A DNA stretch of 64,000 nt, taken from the NCBI GenBank assembly GCA_004154925.1, contig QJNS01000270.1:1-64000 (forward strand), written 5' to 3'. Position 1 is the first letter of the stretch. Each line of letters opens with the position of its first letter. The stretch comes from Monosporascus cannonballus (lineage: Eukaryota > Ascomycota > Sordariomycetes > Xylariales). Positions 11,846-25,768 of this stretch are shown here, in pieces. The translations under genes and the position numbers were made by a program. The notes beneath the pieces are model-generated. The model was given only the letters and a program-made list of their open reading frames with translations. It was not told the DNA's origin and did no database searches.

Positions 11846-12590
11846 TATAATTTCGAAAAAGTCAAACGCGATATTAATTATTTCGAGATTTTTATTTAAA
11901 AGTAATAGTAAATAGTAAATTTCGACATAGTTTCACTTAAGAATTACGATATAATCTTAATAAAACTATAAATACAGCAGTATAAGGCTTTATTTAATAG
12001 AAAAAATAGCTAAAGAAAGCTCGTTTTATATCTTATCGATAAGCAAAACTTAGAAAAAACGTATTCTTAATATTCGATAAAAAATAACGACGAATACAGG
12101 TATAAAAATACAATAAATATGTTAATATCTAAAGAAATAAAACAAAAAAAGAATATTAACAAAAAAGAATATTAACAAAAAACACGATCTATTACTGTTA
12201 CGTTTAAAACGAATTTAAGTAATAAAATAACGATCTATAATTACAACCTGAAAAGCTAAAGAACTTAATTAATATATTATTTTAATATTATAAATGTCAA
12301 TTGCTTTTTAAAAAAATACTTAATATAATAATATTTGAATATAACGAAAGAAGTTATACGATAATTTTTAAGGAAACTTTATTTATAAATTCTACCTATT
12401 TATAATCTTAATAAAGAGGATTACGCGCTTTTAAAATTTTATTTTAAAAACCGTTTATAAAAAGGATAAATTCGATGTTCTAATTTATTTATAAAGTATT
12501 TTAAATGTTTTATAAGTGAAAAATATAAAGATTTACGGTTTATAATCAATTATCGCTAATTAAACGATATTATATAAGGAAGTCAATATG
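11846..12590 (+). pseudogene. Family-1 protease to RT N-terminus fragment, plus strand
   Basis: It aligns by eye with copy C at about 40,940-41,640: blocks such as GAATTACGATATAATCTTA and TATCTTATCGATAAGCAAAA have counterparts there. The translation runs through the protease tail into the start of RT and stops at about 12,590. It is a fragment with neither LTR nor integrase attached and carries many stops. Confidence 0.6.
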
Positions 12591-13412
12591 TAAATAAGAT
12601 AATAGCCGAGCAATTGCAGACCATTCTATGAAGTAAATATATTAACAGATTTTTATCTTAGTTATATATATGTCCGCTAGGGTATGAGATTTTGTAATTA
12701 TTTTAAACAAGTAGATCGGTAGCTGATCGCGGTTATTAAGTCGTATTTCTCGTATTGTTTTATTTTCCTTATATTATTTCCTTTTCGTTTTTAGTTATTA
12801 GTTTTTAATAACTATTGCTAACCGTACACCGCGTTATAGTTGGTACGGCATTAATTTATACCGTTTTATTATAAAGTACGGATATTTTATTAATGTTTCA
12901 TAAATTTATGCCTTTTTATCTCGTATGCCGTTATTATAAGGCCGTTTAACGAACGTTTTCCGATCGAAATCTTATTATTTCCTATATTAATATTTTTTAA
13001 AATTTTTAATATATATTTTATTTGGCATTTTCGCTGACTTTTAACGTTGTTTTTTCGAACGATCGCTAATTCCCCCTTTATATGTTTTTTTCGCACGTTC
13101 GTTTCTAGTTTTTAACCGTTCGCCATTACGATGTTTATTTAGGATACCATTTTTAAGAAATATTAAATTTCTTAAATCCTCGAGTTTTCCGACCATATTC
13201 GAAAGGTCGACGATAATTCGTTAACTTTTAATAAATTTTATTAATATTATATCTATTCTTTTTATCTATATTTAAATACTGTTTATGTCGCTAATTAGTT
13301 AAAAATAAATACTCAGTTTTGTATTTATTAGATCTAAAATAAAAAAATATTTTCGCGAAAATCTTTATATTTTTTCCGTAATTATTATTAACCGCCTAAC
13401 AATTTTCGAACG
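12591..13412. other. AT-rich sequence, unassigned
   Basis: No match to the other elements was seen. A minus-strand open stretch at 12,890-13,096 (68 codons) is Lys/Arg/Ile-rich and unrecognised. The sequence lies between two family-2 short LTRs and could be a leftover internal part of that family, but no gag or pol motif supports this. Confidence 0.35.
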
Positions 13413-13562
13413 TGTTACGGCACCGGCAAAACGGCTTATTTAAGCCGCCGTTTCGCTATATATACGCAAGCGCTACGCGCTTGCTAGGTAGCTCTCTTCT
13501 TTCTTCCTCGTGCAATAACAGAGTATCTTCTAGAAATCCAAGAGACGTACAGCGCCGTGACA
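13413..13562. repeat. Short LTR (about 150 bp), family 2, copy b
   Basis: It begins TGTTACGGCACCGGC and ends AGCGCCGTGACA. It is less mutated than copy a. The flanking five bases are GAACG on the left and GAAGG on the right, a near but not exact target duplication, so it may be a solo LTR. Confidence 0.7.
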
Positions 13563-16430
13563 GAAGGGTTTCTGAAATATAACTTAAATAATTTTTATTT
13601 ATTACCATAAAACAATTTAAAAAAAATAGAAATTAACATTTTAAACCAAATCTATCTTCGGTATATAAATATAATACGGTCGGCAAATAATTTTATTTGA
13701 AAAATGTTTATATTTATTTTGATAAAATTTATATTAAAAATTATATAATCTGTAAAAATAAAAATGATAAACGATTTATAATTACAGTTACGGGAGTATA
13801 ATACTTATAGGGTTTTTAAATCTTGTAGTTCGAATATAAATTAATAAATTATTTACTACTTATTAATCTATTTTTACTAATTTACCATTTTATTAATATT
13901 CTGTGTTTTATTTTTAATATAAAAAAAACTCTATTTATAAACCTTAAAGAAGTCTGTTATCAAATAGGTATTATATTTTGGTCTTGCGAGCGTAATCATA
14001 TAACTTCGATTAATTTCGATAATCCTAACTTATAAAATGTGTCGAAAACTTACGAAAAACGTATTATTTCGTTATTATATTAAAAAACATTACAAATGAT
14101 TTTTAATTTTGTACTTTTTCTCTTTTTATATTGTTCTAGTTTTATTGCGGAGTCGTTAATTAATCTCTTTAATTTGCTAAATACATTTATAAGTTTCTGG
14201 TTAATCTTTTATATACGCTGGATTCTAACCTATTTTGTATTTAACTGTCGAAGGTACGTTTATAATTTACTAATAAAACGTAAAGCTTTGATATTAAAAT
14301 AATAAGTTGGATTTTTATTTAATCTATTCAATATTATCGGTTATCGATTAACAATATTTTTAATTTTACGTCATATATTTAATATTCTACTAATATATTA
14401 TTATCCTTTAACTTTAATAGCAATATAATTTAATTAATATATTTCATCACTATTTAAATAATTTTAATCGATTTATTATAAATAGTAATTATTGAAAGTT
14501 TTAAGAAAATTCGTATTTATTTTATTTTATATAAATATGTTTTAATTTTCTTCTATTTAACGAAAATTTCTTACGCATTTAATAAATATTTTTGGAATTT
14601 CGTAATCTTATACTTAATGAGTTGCTCTTTTTATTTAACGAAAACATCTCGTTTGCTCCGATTATTCTTACAAAGAATAATGTTTTTAATAATTAGCTTT
14701 TATTATTCGCTTTCGAAATAAGAAAATAATATATAATTAATTATTTTCTCTTAATCGTATTACAATTTTAAAATAATATAAAACATATTATATAATATTT
14801 GATAATTTATGAATAAATAATTTTTATACGTTTACGAACTTATTTAATTAACGACTTTTATTAAAATATATATGGATATTAATTTAAGGTTTTTCTTAAC
14901 TTGGAAACCTTTTGAATATTAATTCTATTATACGGAAATAACAATTTATACAATTTTAAATTATAAATATTTTATACATTTATTTCTATAATTAATATAA
15001 ACGACTTCAATTTCACATAAATACTAGATTTAATTCGTTTACTTTTCATCATAATAATTTCGAAAATATCTTCCAACAACTTAATTTATACGTTTGATAT
15101 AACCGTTTCTTTATTGAAATAAATAATCAATAATTAATAATTAACTTCAAATTAATTCATAAATATTCTTTTTAAATTGTTACCAATTTCCGAACAAAAT
15201 TTACATTAATATTTTACCTTTCTATATAATATATTAATTCATTCTACCACAATGAATATTTTAATCATATATCAAATTAACGGTATATATATATTTGGTT
15301 TAAATATAAAAATAATCATTTAAAAAATATGATAATAATACAATTTTTATTATAAGATCAAATATAACGATATAGAATTTACGAAAAGTTATAATTATTA
15401 ATAATCTTCAAAATAATCTCGTATTTAATTATTTCAAATTTTATTACTAAAATCTTTGTATTCGAAATTCTAGCAACAAAAATATATTACAATAATATTT
15501 TCGTAATTATCGATAAAGTTAAAAGTTTCTTGTATTTTTTATTTATCAAATACATATAAATACCGAATAAATAATATATTGTTTTTGAAATACTTCTACC
15601 GTTTAGATATGAATATATAAAATTATTTTTAATAAACGCTTACGTTTATTTTAAATTGTATCAAAGTTATACAATATAAATGGATTCAATTTATAAAGTA
15701 TTTAATATATTTAAATTTTACATAAACTGATCAATGAAAGAATTAAACCAAATTGTCAAGCTTTATTCACGGTATTTTATTAATTATAAAGAAAACCATT
15801 GAAGTAAATTTTATCTTTATCCAATTGATTTAGAATATTAATTACTATAAAAGTAATAAAATAATTTCAACCAACGTCAATTTTAACCTTATATCCGATG
15901 TTTTCAAAACTATATCTAATAAATCTATTAGCATTGAAATAATATTTATGTCGGTATAATATAAATAATTATCATAAAATTAAATATTATATTTAAAAAT
16001 AATTAAAAAATCTTAAGTTACGAAAAAAGAGAAAATATTTTATGTTATTCTGAAGGTTTTAAACAAAAATCCCAAATACACAATTCGATTTTAAATATAT
16101 AAACTTATATAATATAAATAAAGTTATTTTAAAAATAGTTAAAAATTAAAATTCCTAACAAATATTATATTAAATTTAATTCTTCATACATTTGTATTTA
16201 AATTAAAAATTAATGCTATTACTGCTTATATAAAGTAAAACGATATATAAATAAGCAATAAAATAATATACGAAATAAAGAAGATTTTAGGTATATAGAA
16301 AAACAGGATTTACCTAATATTTGATTAAATAAAGGAAATACCCAAACTTTAAAAATACCTAAACACTTGACGGAAATCTTATAAATATTTAACGCCTATT
16401 AAAAGGTCTTTTACTAATAACGACGGAACC
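13563..16430 (+). pseudogene. Extremely decayed plus-strand chromovirus, pol end
   Basis: Most of this stretch is so AT-rich that translation is unreadable. Two landmarks remain. Near 15,730-15,790 the plus strand gives T-D-Q followed by N-Q/K-T-K and a Y/H-G-I-L-L-I-I tail, matching the integrase segment before the core's end. At about 16,255-16,420 it gives I-Y-E-I-K-K-I-L-G-I, matching the start of the chromodomain of copies A, B and C. It is the most mutated element in the window. No LTRs could be delimited. Confidence 0.5.
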
Positions 16431-16960
16431 CAGAATCGAGTGCTAATTAATGTTTTATTAAGGTGGCGCTTAGGAACCGACGCAGCTTTAATTAATAATA
16501 TTTATACTTCTAAAAGCCTAAATTTCTTTTATTACTTCCGTTTTGCGGCATTTAATTTTATTAAAATCGTCCAAAGATTAAAAAGCCTAATTAACGAATT
16601 TGGTATCTTATATTTAATATTTTTACCCTTAATAACGAATACGAAATAACCGGGTAAAAAAATCGGATAAAGCCTTTTTAATAATTAACGTTTTTTAAGC
16701 GACGACCTGTTGTAATATAGTAATTAACCATAAATATAAAAACGTTTATTTTATTATATAACCGATTACAACGTATATATTCTTTATAATAAAAAATCTT
16801 TTTTATTATTTAATTAGTATCAATTTTAAAAACACTTGAAAATACGATATAATTTCGAAGCCTTTTGTTTTAATTAAATCAGTTAAAGCGTAACGTTATT
16901 CATTTTTACAAAAATAACGCTTAAATGTATAATTAAATATAATTCAAAAAAACAAAGAAC
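16431..16960. other. AT-rich sequence 3' of the decayed chromovirus
   Basis: It contains a 69-codon plus-strand opening (16,440-16,649) with no recognised motif. By position it corresponds to the accessory-frame and 3' region of a family-1-like element, but I could not find the accessory motifs. Confidence 0.35.
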
Positions 16961-16965
16961 TTATT

Positions 16966-17388
16966 TGTAACGAACCTGTTATACATCCACCTGAAAGTAT
17001 GAGCAGAATCCGAAATGGGGTCTTGATTTGTAGGTAACAATAAGGCGAAAAATGATTTAGTGGTTTGTTAGTTAAAGAGATTTAAAGACTTTTCCTTTAA
17101 TTAGAGAACGGTACGGTTGCCTTTTGATTAAGAGCTTAGATTGATAACTAGGGGGCGAAAAACTAAGTAAGTGGTTATTTATATAGGAAACCTAAAGTTT
17201 TATATTTTTCTCTATTTTACTGGTATGATATTGATTTTTTGGATATATTAGATCACCTAGAGTATAATGATTTATATAATTTAATAAATTAGTTAAATTA
17301 CTTTAAATTACGTAATTTAAAATGTAAAGCTTTTTTATTTTTACAGTCTTAAGGTTTCTAGAACGGGTTTGCTTGGGGATCCGTAATA
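16966..17388. repeat. Family-3 left LTR (3' LTR)
   Basis: Starts TGTAACGAACC and ends GGATCCGTAATA. The next inward bases on the minus strand are a run of purines, a plausible polypurine tract. It is moderately mutated compared with the right LTR: the left keeps AGCAGAATCCGAAATGGGG where the right is decayed, and the reverse holds near the LTR end. Confidence 0.88.
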
Positions 17389-20300
17389 TTATTCTTTTTT
17401 TTAAGATTTTTATCCTAAAGATAAAAAGCTAAGTATTTTTTTCTTTTAATTCATAACCGTTTTTCTTATTACCAACTTATTGTGGTGGGTCGAATAAAAA
17501 AATTCATGCGTTAATTCCGTATGAATTAACGTTAAATTCGCGATAACTAGTTTAATTATGTTATTAAATTTAGGTTTAAGATATTGCTTTACTATAATTA
17601 CTTTTTATTCAGAAAGTTTAAGTATTTTATGACGGAAAATATTTTACATTATTATTATTATTATATTTGTCATTAATATTATTATAACGGACTACCGATT
17701 ATTATACTTTTGTTGGAAAACATTAATTTTAAATACCATTATTTTTAAAAGAAATATTATATTGCTAGGAACGAACTTATAAACTTATAGCGAAAATTTC
17801 CAAAAAAATTTTTAAAAGAATAAATAAAGTATAACTTTTACGTTACTAGGAATATATTTTAAAGAAAAAAGGGTTTTAGTCATTTTTCTAGGATTACGAA
17901 TTGAACTAATTAGAGAAGCGGGAAAAGATGGAAAAAAAACGACGGCATATAGAAACAGAATATGCGTAATTTGCTTTAAACATAAATATCATAACAAAGA
18001 CGTTTACCTTTTTTAACTGGAACGCCGTAAGGTTGAATTTGAACGGGAAACCGTTATCGCTTACTATTTTAGCCGTACTGGAAACGGTCGGTTGGGATTC
18101 TAGCAGTAGAATATTTTAGCTAGGTCTATCGCATTCGTTAAATAGTTAAATGGTTTTTATATATTTTTTTCGTATAAGTATTTTTCCTATTTAATTAAAT
18201 ATTGGATTTTGTTTTTGATTAATTTGGAGTCCAGTATTTTTTCGACCTTATATTTATTGTTATGGTGCTTTTCGATTTTTAAATTTATTTTTATAAAAGC
18301 GTTTTTAAGTGCTGGTTTAAGTAAGGAAATATGGAAAATAAGATGTATTTTTATAGTTTTGGGTAATAATAATTAATAATTAATTTTGAAAATAATTTCG
18401 TTAATTTCAAATAGATTAAACTCTTTAAAATCGAATTTGTCGCTAGGTTTTTGTATTTTAATCTATAAGATATTTAAATTTGCGTTTTATTTTTTGGCGT
18501 AATAAGTAAACCTTATTTTTTTCGACAAAATTAGTTCTTTAATTTTTTTTATCATAATAATAGGTTATTCGTTATTAAAAAGGCCTTAATTCGTTTTGAA
18601 AACAGGTTTAAATTATTTTGATTTTTGTTATTAGTATTTTTATTTTTAGGGTAATTATGGTAACTTTTAGTGTTTTGTTAAGCGGTTATTTGGGTCGTTC
18701 CGTTTTTGTATTATGTTTATATACAGCTATATAAAGGGATACGTTTATATTTTCGTTAATAAAAGTGTTATAAACGATTTGTACCAATAATAAAATTTTT
18801 ATCTAATTATTCCGTTAATAATTAATATAAGTTCGAAAATATTATTCGAAAATTGAATTAAATCGTTTTGTTTATTTACCTATTTAAAAATAATATACAG
18901 TAAAAATTTGAATTCAGCGTTAATTTGTTTGAAAAAACTAATGCCGAGTTTTAAAGTAAAAAACGTATCTTTATCGAAAACAATTTTTTCTGGTATTTTA
19001 TGTTTATTAAGGTAATTTTTAATAAAGACATAAGTTAATTATTTTACCGTTACGTTTTTTTTAAAATGTAAAAAGTACCCATACTTAATAAATCTATTAA
19101 TAATTACTTATATTTAATCGTATTTCACTTTAATAATTAAAGTTTTAAATAAAGGTAAATTAATAATAAAGTTCTAAATTATGGTATTTCATATTTTATT
19201 AAGAATATTAATAGATTATAACAGCCCATATGGCTTATAGCGTATTATGGTAGCTTTATTATAAACGTTATAATTTTTAATAATTATTTTAATTATATAG
19301 CGTAATTGGGGAAAATCGTATTTTTCCTGTGATCGTTTGGTAGTTTTGAAAATTTCTTAATACTCTTATAATAGGTTTTCATGAAATTTTCTTATAAATT
19401 GTTTTTGTAAATTCTTGGAAATATAGATTTTGCCATGTTACAATAACAAACTTTTTAATTATCCTTTTAATTATTTAACTTTTTTCTATTTTTTCGTATC
19501 GTAATAATTTCGAAACCGTATTAAATGTTCTAGGATCGGTTTTTTTACTATTTCGTATAACTGCATAATGCCACCCTTATTGTATTATAATATCTATATA
19601 TTTTTTTAGAGATTTTAGAATTATAATTTCTTTTACGATTAAAAATATTCGCCTGGATATTTTTTTTCTTTTAATATAGTATATTTTCCAATTAAATTTC
19701 CATAAAAAATATTTATTTTTTATACGGTTTATTTAAATTTTAACCTTTTATGAATTAAGTAAGATTTTTGTAGTTAAAAGCAATATTGAAAAGCTTTTTT
19801 TATTTTACTAAAGTAAAATGTTCATTCCTTAAAAACGTTAATAATTGTTAATAACCTTTTATCGTAAATGTAGTATTTTAATTCTTTATTCTAAAATGTT
19901 TTTAAGTAATATACCATTAAATACTATTTGCTGTTATTTTTTTGTTATTTTAAAACTATACCTAAGGCGTATTTTGAAATATTTATTTTTAGGCGTTTTT
20001 TTGTTTGGGTTTGGCATCCTTATAACGGGTTTATTGGTAATTATTTTTTTAATTCCCGGAATATTCCTTTAGCTTTTCCTAGGAGTTCATATTTTTTAAT
20101 ATATTTTTTTAGTGGTAAATTTCGTTAATTACCTAATTATATTTCCATATCTTTTAATTAGGCTACCTACATGAGTCGTAAATCCTAGGATTTATCGGAT
20201 TTTTATAACGTTTACCTTATTAGGAATAAGTTAATTTTTGATTATTTCTAATTTAGAGCGTTAAATTTAGATTTGTCCAAAAGTAAAAGTAAATCCTAAA

Positions 20301-20389
20301 ACATTTAATTTTTATATATATTATATACTTTTGGCAAGATTAATTCGAATATTCGCCTTTTTTAAAATTCTAAATATTTAGGCCATATA

Positions 20390-20650
20390 TTTCTTATATC
20401 TTTCCAGTGTTTTAAAGCAAATGAGGATGTCGTCCAGATAGATAAATACGAATTTGTCCAGGAATTATCTAAAAGTAATTATAATTAAGCTTTGGAAACT
20501 GGCGAAAATATTAATAAGTTTTATCGGCATTATGTTATATTCGTAAAGTTCGTATACCGTTTGAAATATTGTTTTTCATTTTTCTCCTTTACTTATTTGG
20601 ATACAGTAATAGCTATTACGAAAATTAAATGCTGTAAATTATTTAACTTT
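20390..20650 (-). pseudogene. Reverse transcriptase core of the family-3 element
   Basis: Minus-strand translation gives Y-E-L-Y-E-Y-N-I-M-P-I-K-L-I-N-I-F-A-S-F-Q, then F-L-D-K-F-V-F-I-Y-L-D-D-I-L-I. These are the palm motifs of Ty3/gypsy RT with both catalytic Asp residues kept. Stops lie inside and on either side, so the protein is not made. Confidence 0.85.
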
Positions 20651-23600
20651 GCTAACTTTCTTTTAAGGTAGTTATAAGTATTAAAAGGTATCCCTTTTTA
20701 ATTATTTTATTATTTAATTATTTATATTTAATTATTTTTCAGTAAATAGGATTTCTGTTTTTATCGATTTTTTGCTTATTATTTTTTATTTTTAATACTA
20801 TGAAAACGTGATATTTAATAGGAAAATTAGGAAGTTAAATATATTTTTTCTTTAAGTTAAGTTATATGCTTTTTTATAATATCTTGGACTTTTCTGCGTT
20901 TATGTGCTAAATCTTATAAAATTTAAGGTAATATCCTTGTTTAATTGGTATTTCATAATCCTATTAACTGTAAGGAAATAACTTATGATCTTTTTTATTT
21001 TTAAATAATTTTTTAAATCCTTGATATTTTGAAAATATTATAGAAATTCGGTTAAGGATTCGTATTTCCCTAATAATATAGCAAATCTTTTAATTATTTT
21101 TTTGGTATTTTTATTTCGTTTTGTTTAAAAAAGTATTCGATTTTTTTAATTAATCCGTAAATTATTGAAATAAAGCTAAGGTATTTCTAGGATGATGTCG
21201 TATTCGGAGATGTCGGCGATATTCAACGAAACGTATTTTTAATATTCTTAAATTTATACCGGGAGTTTTTTCGTTTCTCGGAGAATTCGTCCATTTTCGT
21301 AAGTAAATGAGCTTTTATTTACCCTACGTAACTTATAGAATTTTAATTTGTATTTCTAGACAATCTAATGGTTTTTTATTGCTACGGGGAAAATAAAAAT
21401 TACTTTTTGTTTTTAAGTTAATTATAATTTTGAATATTTTATTTTTGTATTAAAAAAATTCGACTTAATGACGTATTCCTTTTATTATTTTATATTAGGT
21501 TTTGTAAATCAAGGGTGTTCAATTTTTTAATTTCGAAAACCTTTGTAATTTTTTAATTTCTGATATTATCCCGTTTGGGCAAGTTTTTATTTACGAACTT
21601 TTTTAACAGTATATTTGGTATATTGATTATTTTTATACCGGAACCATATCTTCTTGCCGTATTTGCACTGAGATTTCGGGGTTAGGCCTTTTTTCGAGTT
21701 TATTTTTTTGTTTTATTCCTTTTAGATTATGGGATTAAAAAGGTTAACCTCCGACAAGAGTATTCCAGTATTTAAGAACTTATATTAAATAAAAAGTATC
21801 GAGAAGTAATATAAGCATTTTTGCGATATGGCCTTTTAATTCCGTTCTGATTTAAGGTGTAAATAATAGAATTCAAGATATTTTGATTATCGTAGAATTT
21901 TTAAATATCGGTATTCGTTATTAAGCTTAATAAGTATTTTTTCGTTCTATTTAGGCTAAAAGTTATTATTTTCCTTATTTCTAAAATAAACAAAATAAAT
22001 ATCGATATAATAGGCAGTAAAATGTAACAAATTATAAGGGTTTACCGTTAACTCCTTTAAGTAAACGGTATATTTTGGAAGCTTATAAAGTTCCGGGGAT
22101 ATTTATTTATAGTTATTGATAACTTGCCGAAATTAACCGTCCTTTATATATATTTTATACTTTTGGGAATTAAGATAATATTAGCATTTTAGCTTTATGG
22201 TTATTTTGGAAACCGTTTATTCTAGGTAATATTTATAGGCTTTGACTTTAAAGTCCTCGCAAATAAACTAATTTTTGTACTTTGGGATGTTGCTTCGAAT
22301 TTAAATAGTTGTGGCAATAATGAATTTTGGTTAAAAAAAGGTTAAGTTAACTTTTTGCTTTTTTTTCTACTTTATTATCGGTTTTTTGTTTAATTATTTT
22401 GACTCTTTTTTAAAGTTAAGAAATTTTTCTTTTTTTAGGGTTTTTCTTAGCAGGAAAACGATATTCGTTTTTAAAATATCCCTTTTTACCATAATTGAAA
22501 TATTTTATTTTGGACTTATTTTTTTAGACTTTTTCGAAACGGTATTTACTTTTTTCTAAGATTTACCCTTATTCTTTTTAGTTTAGCTGCTAAAACTTTT
22601 ATTATTATTTCGTTTGCCGGTCCCTTTTTTCTTAAGGTACCGATTAAATGTACGTCGATCGGTAATAATAACCTTATTTATATATTTTGCAAACGATTTT
22701 ATTTCGGGTTTTATATATAATTTGTTTTTAACCTAAGGTTTTTAGTTATGGTAATAAGAATAAAATAAAGCGTTTTTGGCAAATTTAAAATAATTGTTAA
22801 TCAATTAAATTCGGTTATATATTTAGATGCTGATTTGGTTTAACGGAAAAAATTGAATTGTATAATTATATATTATTTTTTATTTAGATTTCCAAAGAAG
22901 GTTTGCATTTCTTTTCAAAATATCTGTACTTGTTGAAAATGTAATTTATCATATCCGAAAAATCGTCGGAATAATTTTGTAGGTAATTTTTTATAATAGG
23001 TTCGAATTATAAAAGAACTTTTCCCGTAAGTAGCTGCGAAATAGCTATTATTTTCTGATAATTTTTTTTAAAAAAATTCTTATAGAAGTTAAGGTAAAGC
23101 CTAGCCTGAACTAAAAATCCTTTTATATTTATAAATTTATCGTAAGGCTTAAAAAAATGTAATTTATAACCCTTAATATCTAGTATTTTATAGTAATTAA
23201 GAAGTAAAACAGTTTTTTTCCATAATTAATTTACGCCAAACAATGGTAAAATCGAAGTTTTTCCCTATATTTATTCCATATTAAATAAAAGTAATCGAGA
23301 ATTATTTTCTTAGTTTCGTTTTTTGGCGAAGCCAAACAAAGAGAAAAGTGGTTTTTTACTTTTAATGAATCAAACGTTTTCTTATTTTAAGTCCTGGATT
23401 TTTTAAGCCAAAAAGTCTAATTTTTTTCCGTAATAAGTTTTTTTCCGGATCCCGGTTTTATATTTTTCCATTTCCGATTCCTTTTTCTAGATTTTAATAA
23501 TATTTTTAGGGGCCGAGGTAGGTTGCTAATAGATTAATAAAAATAATAGGCCTTTTTGAGATTAAGTAATAAAAGGTGCCATATTATTTATTACTTAAAA

Positions 23601-23778
23601 AGCTTTTTTAAAAAACTGGTAAATTATTTAATATAGTTATTAATCTTTTATTAGTTAATAACGGAAATTGAATTTGTTATTTATTTTCTAAACGTTATTC
23701 TATATTAGGTTTATGAAATCTTAGACCTTAATTAAATAATAAATTATTCGTCGGCTATTAATTAAGGAATTATTAAAA

Positions 23779-24201
23779 TATAACGAACTTGTTACATATT
23801 TACCTGGAAATATAAATAATATCCGAAATAAAGTTTTAATTTATAAATAACAATAAGGCGAAAAATAAATCAGTAATTTATTTATTAAAAAGATATAAAG
23901 ATTTTTCCTTTAATTAAAAAATAGTACGGTTATCTTTTAACTAAAACCTTAAATTAATAATTAAGGAGCGAAAATTTAAGTAAGTAGCTATTTACACAGG
24001 AAATCTAAAGTTTTATATTTCCTTTTATTTTACTGATATAATATTAGTCTCTTAAATCTATTAAATTACCTAGATCATAGTGATTTATATAATCTAATAG
24101 ATCAGTTAAATCACTCTAAGTTACGTAACTTAAAGTGTGGAGCTTTTCCATTTCTGCAGCCCTGGGGTCTCCAGAACGGGCCTGCTCGGGGATCCGTAAC
24201 A
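23779..24201. repeat. Family-3 right LTR (5' LTR)
   Basis: Starts TATAACGAACTTG, a RIP form of TGTAACGAACCTG, and ends GGATCCGTAACA. The last 100 bases are nearly free of RIP (CCTGGGGTCTCCAGAACGGG), while the first 300 are heavily mutated. The primer-binding site should lie just left of 23,779 on the minus strand, but I cannot name the tRNA. Confidence 0.88.
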
Positions 24202-24251
24202 TTATTAGAAAAGGAATCTTAGAAACAAAATGTTTAAAAAAGGAAAAATCG

Positions 24252-24598
24252 TGTTAGGATTTAGCAAATTACGGCCTTTAAGAACAGTCGTAATATAAAT
24301 AATCAAAAAAAAACGAAATAAGTTGATTTATATAATGAATTATTAATTTACTAATAACAAAGTAATAAGCTGAATTACTAATTTACTGGTAATAAGCTAA
24401 TAAGCCGGAAAATATATATATATTTGTTATATCTATAATCTAAATAACATCAGCTTACCATATAACTTGGCACCTAAAATATCTTTAGTATTACGAAACG
24501 TAATTAACTTATCCATTATTCCGACTTTTACGTTATTTCTATTAGCATAACCTCGTACCAGTGATGTTTAATAGTTGGTTAAACTTCTAGCTGTCATA
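24252..24598 (-). repeat. Solo family-1 LTR, reverse orientation
   Basis: It reads as the reverse complement of the family-1 LTR: it opens TGTTAGGATTTAGCAAATTACGG (compare TGTTATGACCTGACAAGCCACGG) and closes AGTTGGTTAAACTTCTAGCTGTCATA. The U3 part is of the same type as in copies D and F (AATAAGCTGAATTACTAA). No matching flanks or interior were seen. Confidence 0.75.
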
Positions 24599-25768
24599 AT
24601 TAAGAAATATATAATAATATTGAAATATAGTATAAATAGTGCTTAAATACGCGTTATATGAAGTATTTTATACGTTCGATTTATTATGTTTTTGCTAATT
24701 AAAACTTCAGTCTAAATCAGAAATTTTACGATTTTCTTACTTTAAACTTGCATTTGAAATCCTGTTTTATATTTAAAAATTAATTAATTTCAAAATATTT
24801 TTAAAAATATCATCTTCATTAATATGATATAAACGTTTTATAAAATATTAAAATTGTTTCTTTAACGTTTTTTAATATATTTTAAAAATATATTATAATT
24901 TAATACGTTAATAGATTAAGCGCTATTTTTTGACAATTAATTAAACTGTTTTCCGTTTCGTTTTTTATTATTTAAAAAAGTATTATTCACGTTTCAATTA
25001 TATGAATTCATATTATATATAAATTATTAATTTATATAACCGTTCTTTTCGTTTTTAAAATCCGGTATTATTATTTTAAGCCTATAATTTCTTATTATTT
25101 TACCCTTTATTCCTATAACTCTTTCGCTAACCTTGAAAAACATTTTAATCGCTTACGGTGGTTTCGATAAATATTAATTAAAAATTCGTTACTATATACT
25201 TCGGTTAATACGGTTAACTCAATATACTATATTCGAGTAAGCTTTTAAAGAAAAACTTTATTTCGTAAAATTGTGAAAACTATTAAGAAAGATTTGCACT
25301 TGTAATTAATATAAATATATCTCGTTAAATTTTAATTATAAACTTATTTAATTTTTATTATTATTTCGAAAATATTAATCGATTAACTTATTGAATTAAA
25401 CTTTTCAAATTATAAAGTACTTTTCGTAAACGGGATATTATTATGCATTTAAAAACCAAATTACTTTTGCGAATATAAAATTATATCAGAGTATATTAAT
25501 TTGATAGGTTATAAAAATAATTAATTACGGTCGATACAATTTTATATATCTCACGCGAATATCTTTTTTTAGAATTTACTTTTATACGCGTTTTAATTTT
25601 TAAGCTATTTATAAATAACGATAAATATTAAGAATATTACTACTATTAAAAGTTCTTTTTTAAAAATATATACAATTTTTCTCAATTTAAAGCTAATATT
25701 GTTAAGTAATAATTAATATTTAATTGAATAAAACTTTTAATTATCAGATATAAAGAACATCAATTCTG
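24599..25768. other. AT-rich sequence at the left border of the gene island, unassigned
   Basis: No reading frame or repeat match was found. Base composition changes sharply to GC-balanced between about 25,740 and 25,800. Confidence 0.45.

Larger units (their letters stand above)
16961..24206 (-). mobile_element. Complete family-3 Ty3/gypsy chromovirus with TTATT target duplication
   Basis: Two LTRs of equal length (423 bp: 16,966-17,388 and 23,779-24,201) bracket a 6.4-kb interior, and TTATT flanks both ends (16,961-16,965 and 24,202-24,206). The coding strand is minus: a gag zinc knuckle at about 22,440-22,520 (Y-F-N-Y-G-K-K-G-Y-F-K-N-E-Y, with Cys and His decayed to Tyr), RT at about 20,390-20,650 with an intact Y-L-D-D-I-L-I box at about 20,420-20,445, and a chromodomain at about 18,100-18,270 (Y-K-V-E-K-I-L-D-S and Q-Y-L-I-K). 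All frames are broken by RIP. The order gag-RT-integrase-chromodomain makes it a chromovirus distinct from family 1. Confidence 0.9.

Noticed and set aside
19845..20128. Two overlapping plus-strand hydrophobic openings resembling membrane proteins
   Set aside because: They lie opposite the RT/RNase H of the family-3 element; hydrophobic Phe/Leu/Ile content is what AT-rich sequence gives by chance.
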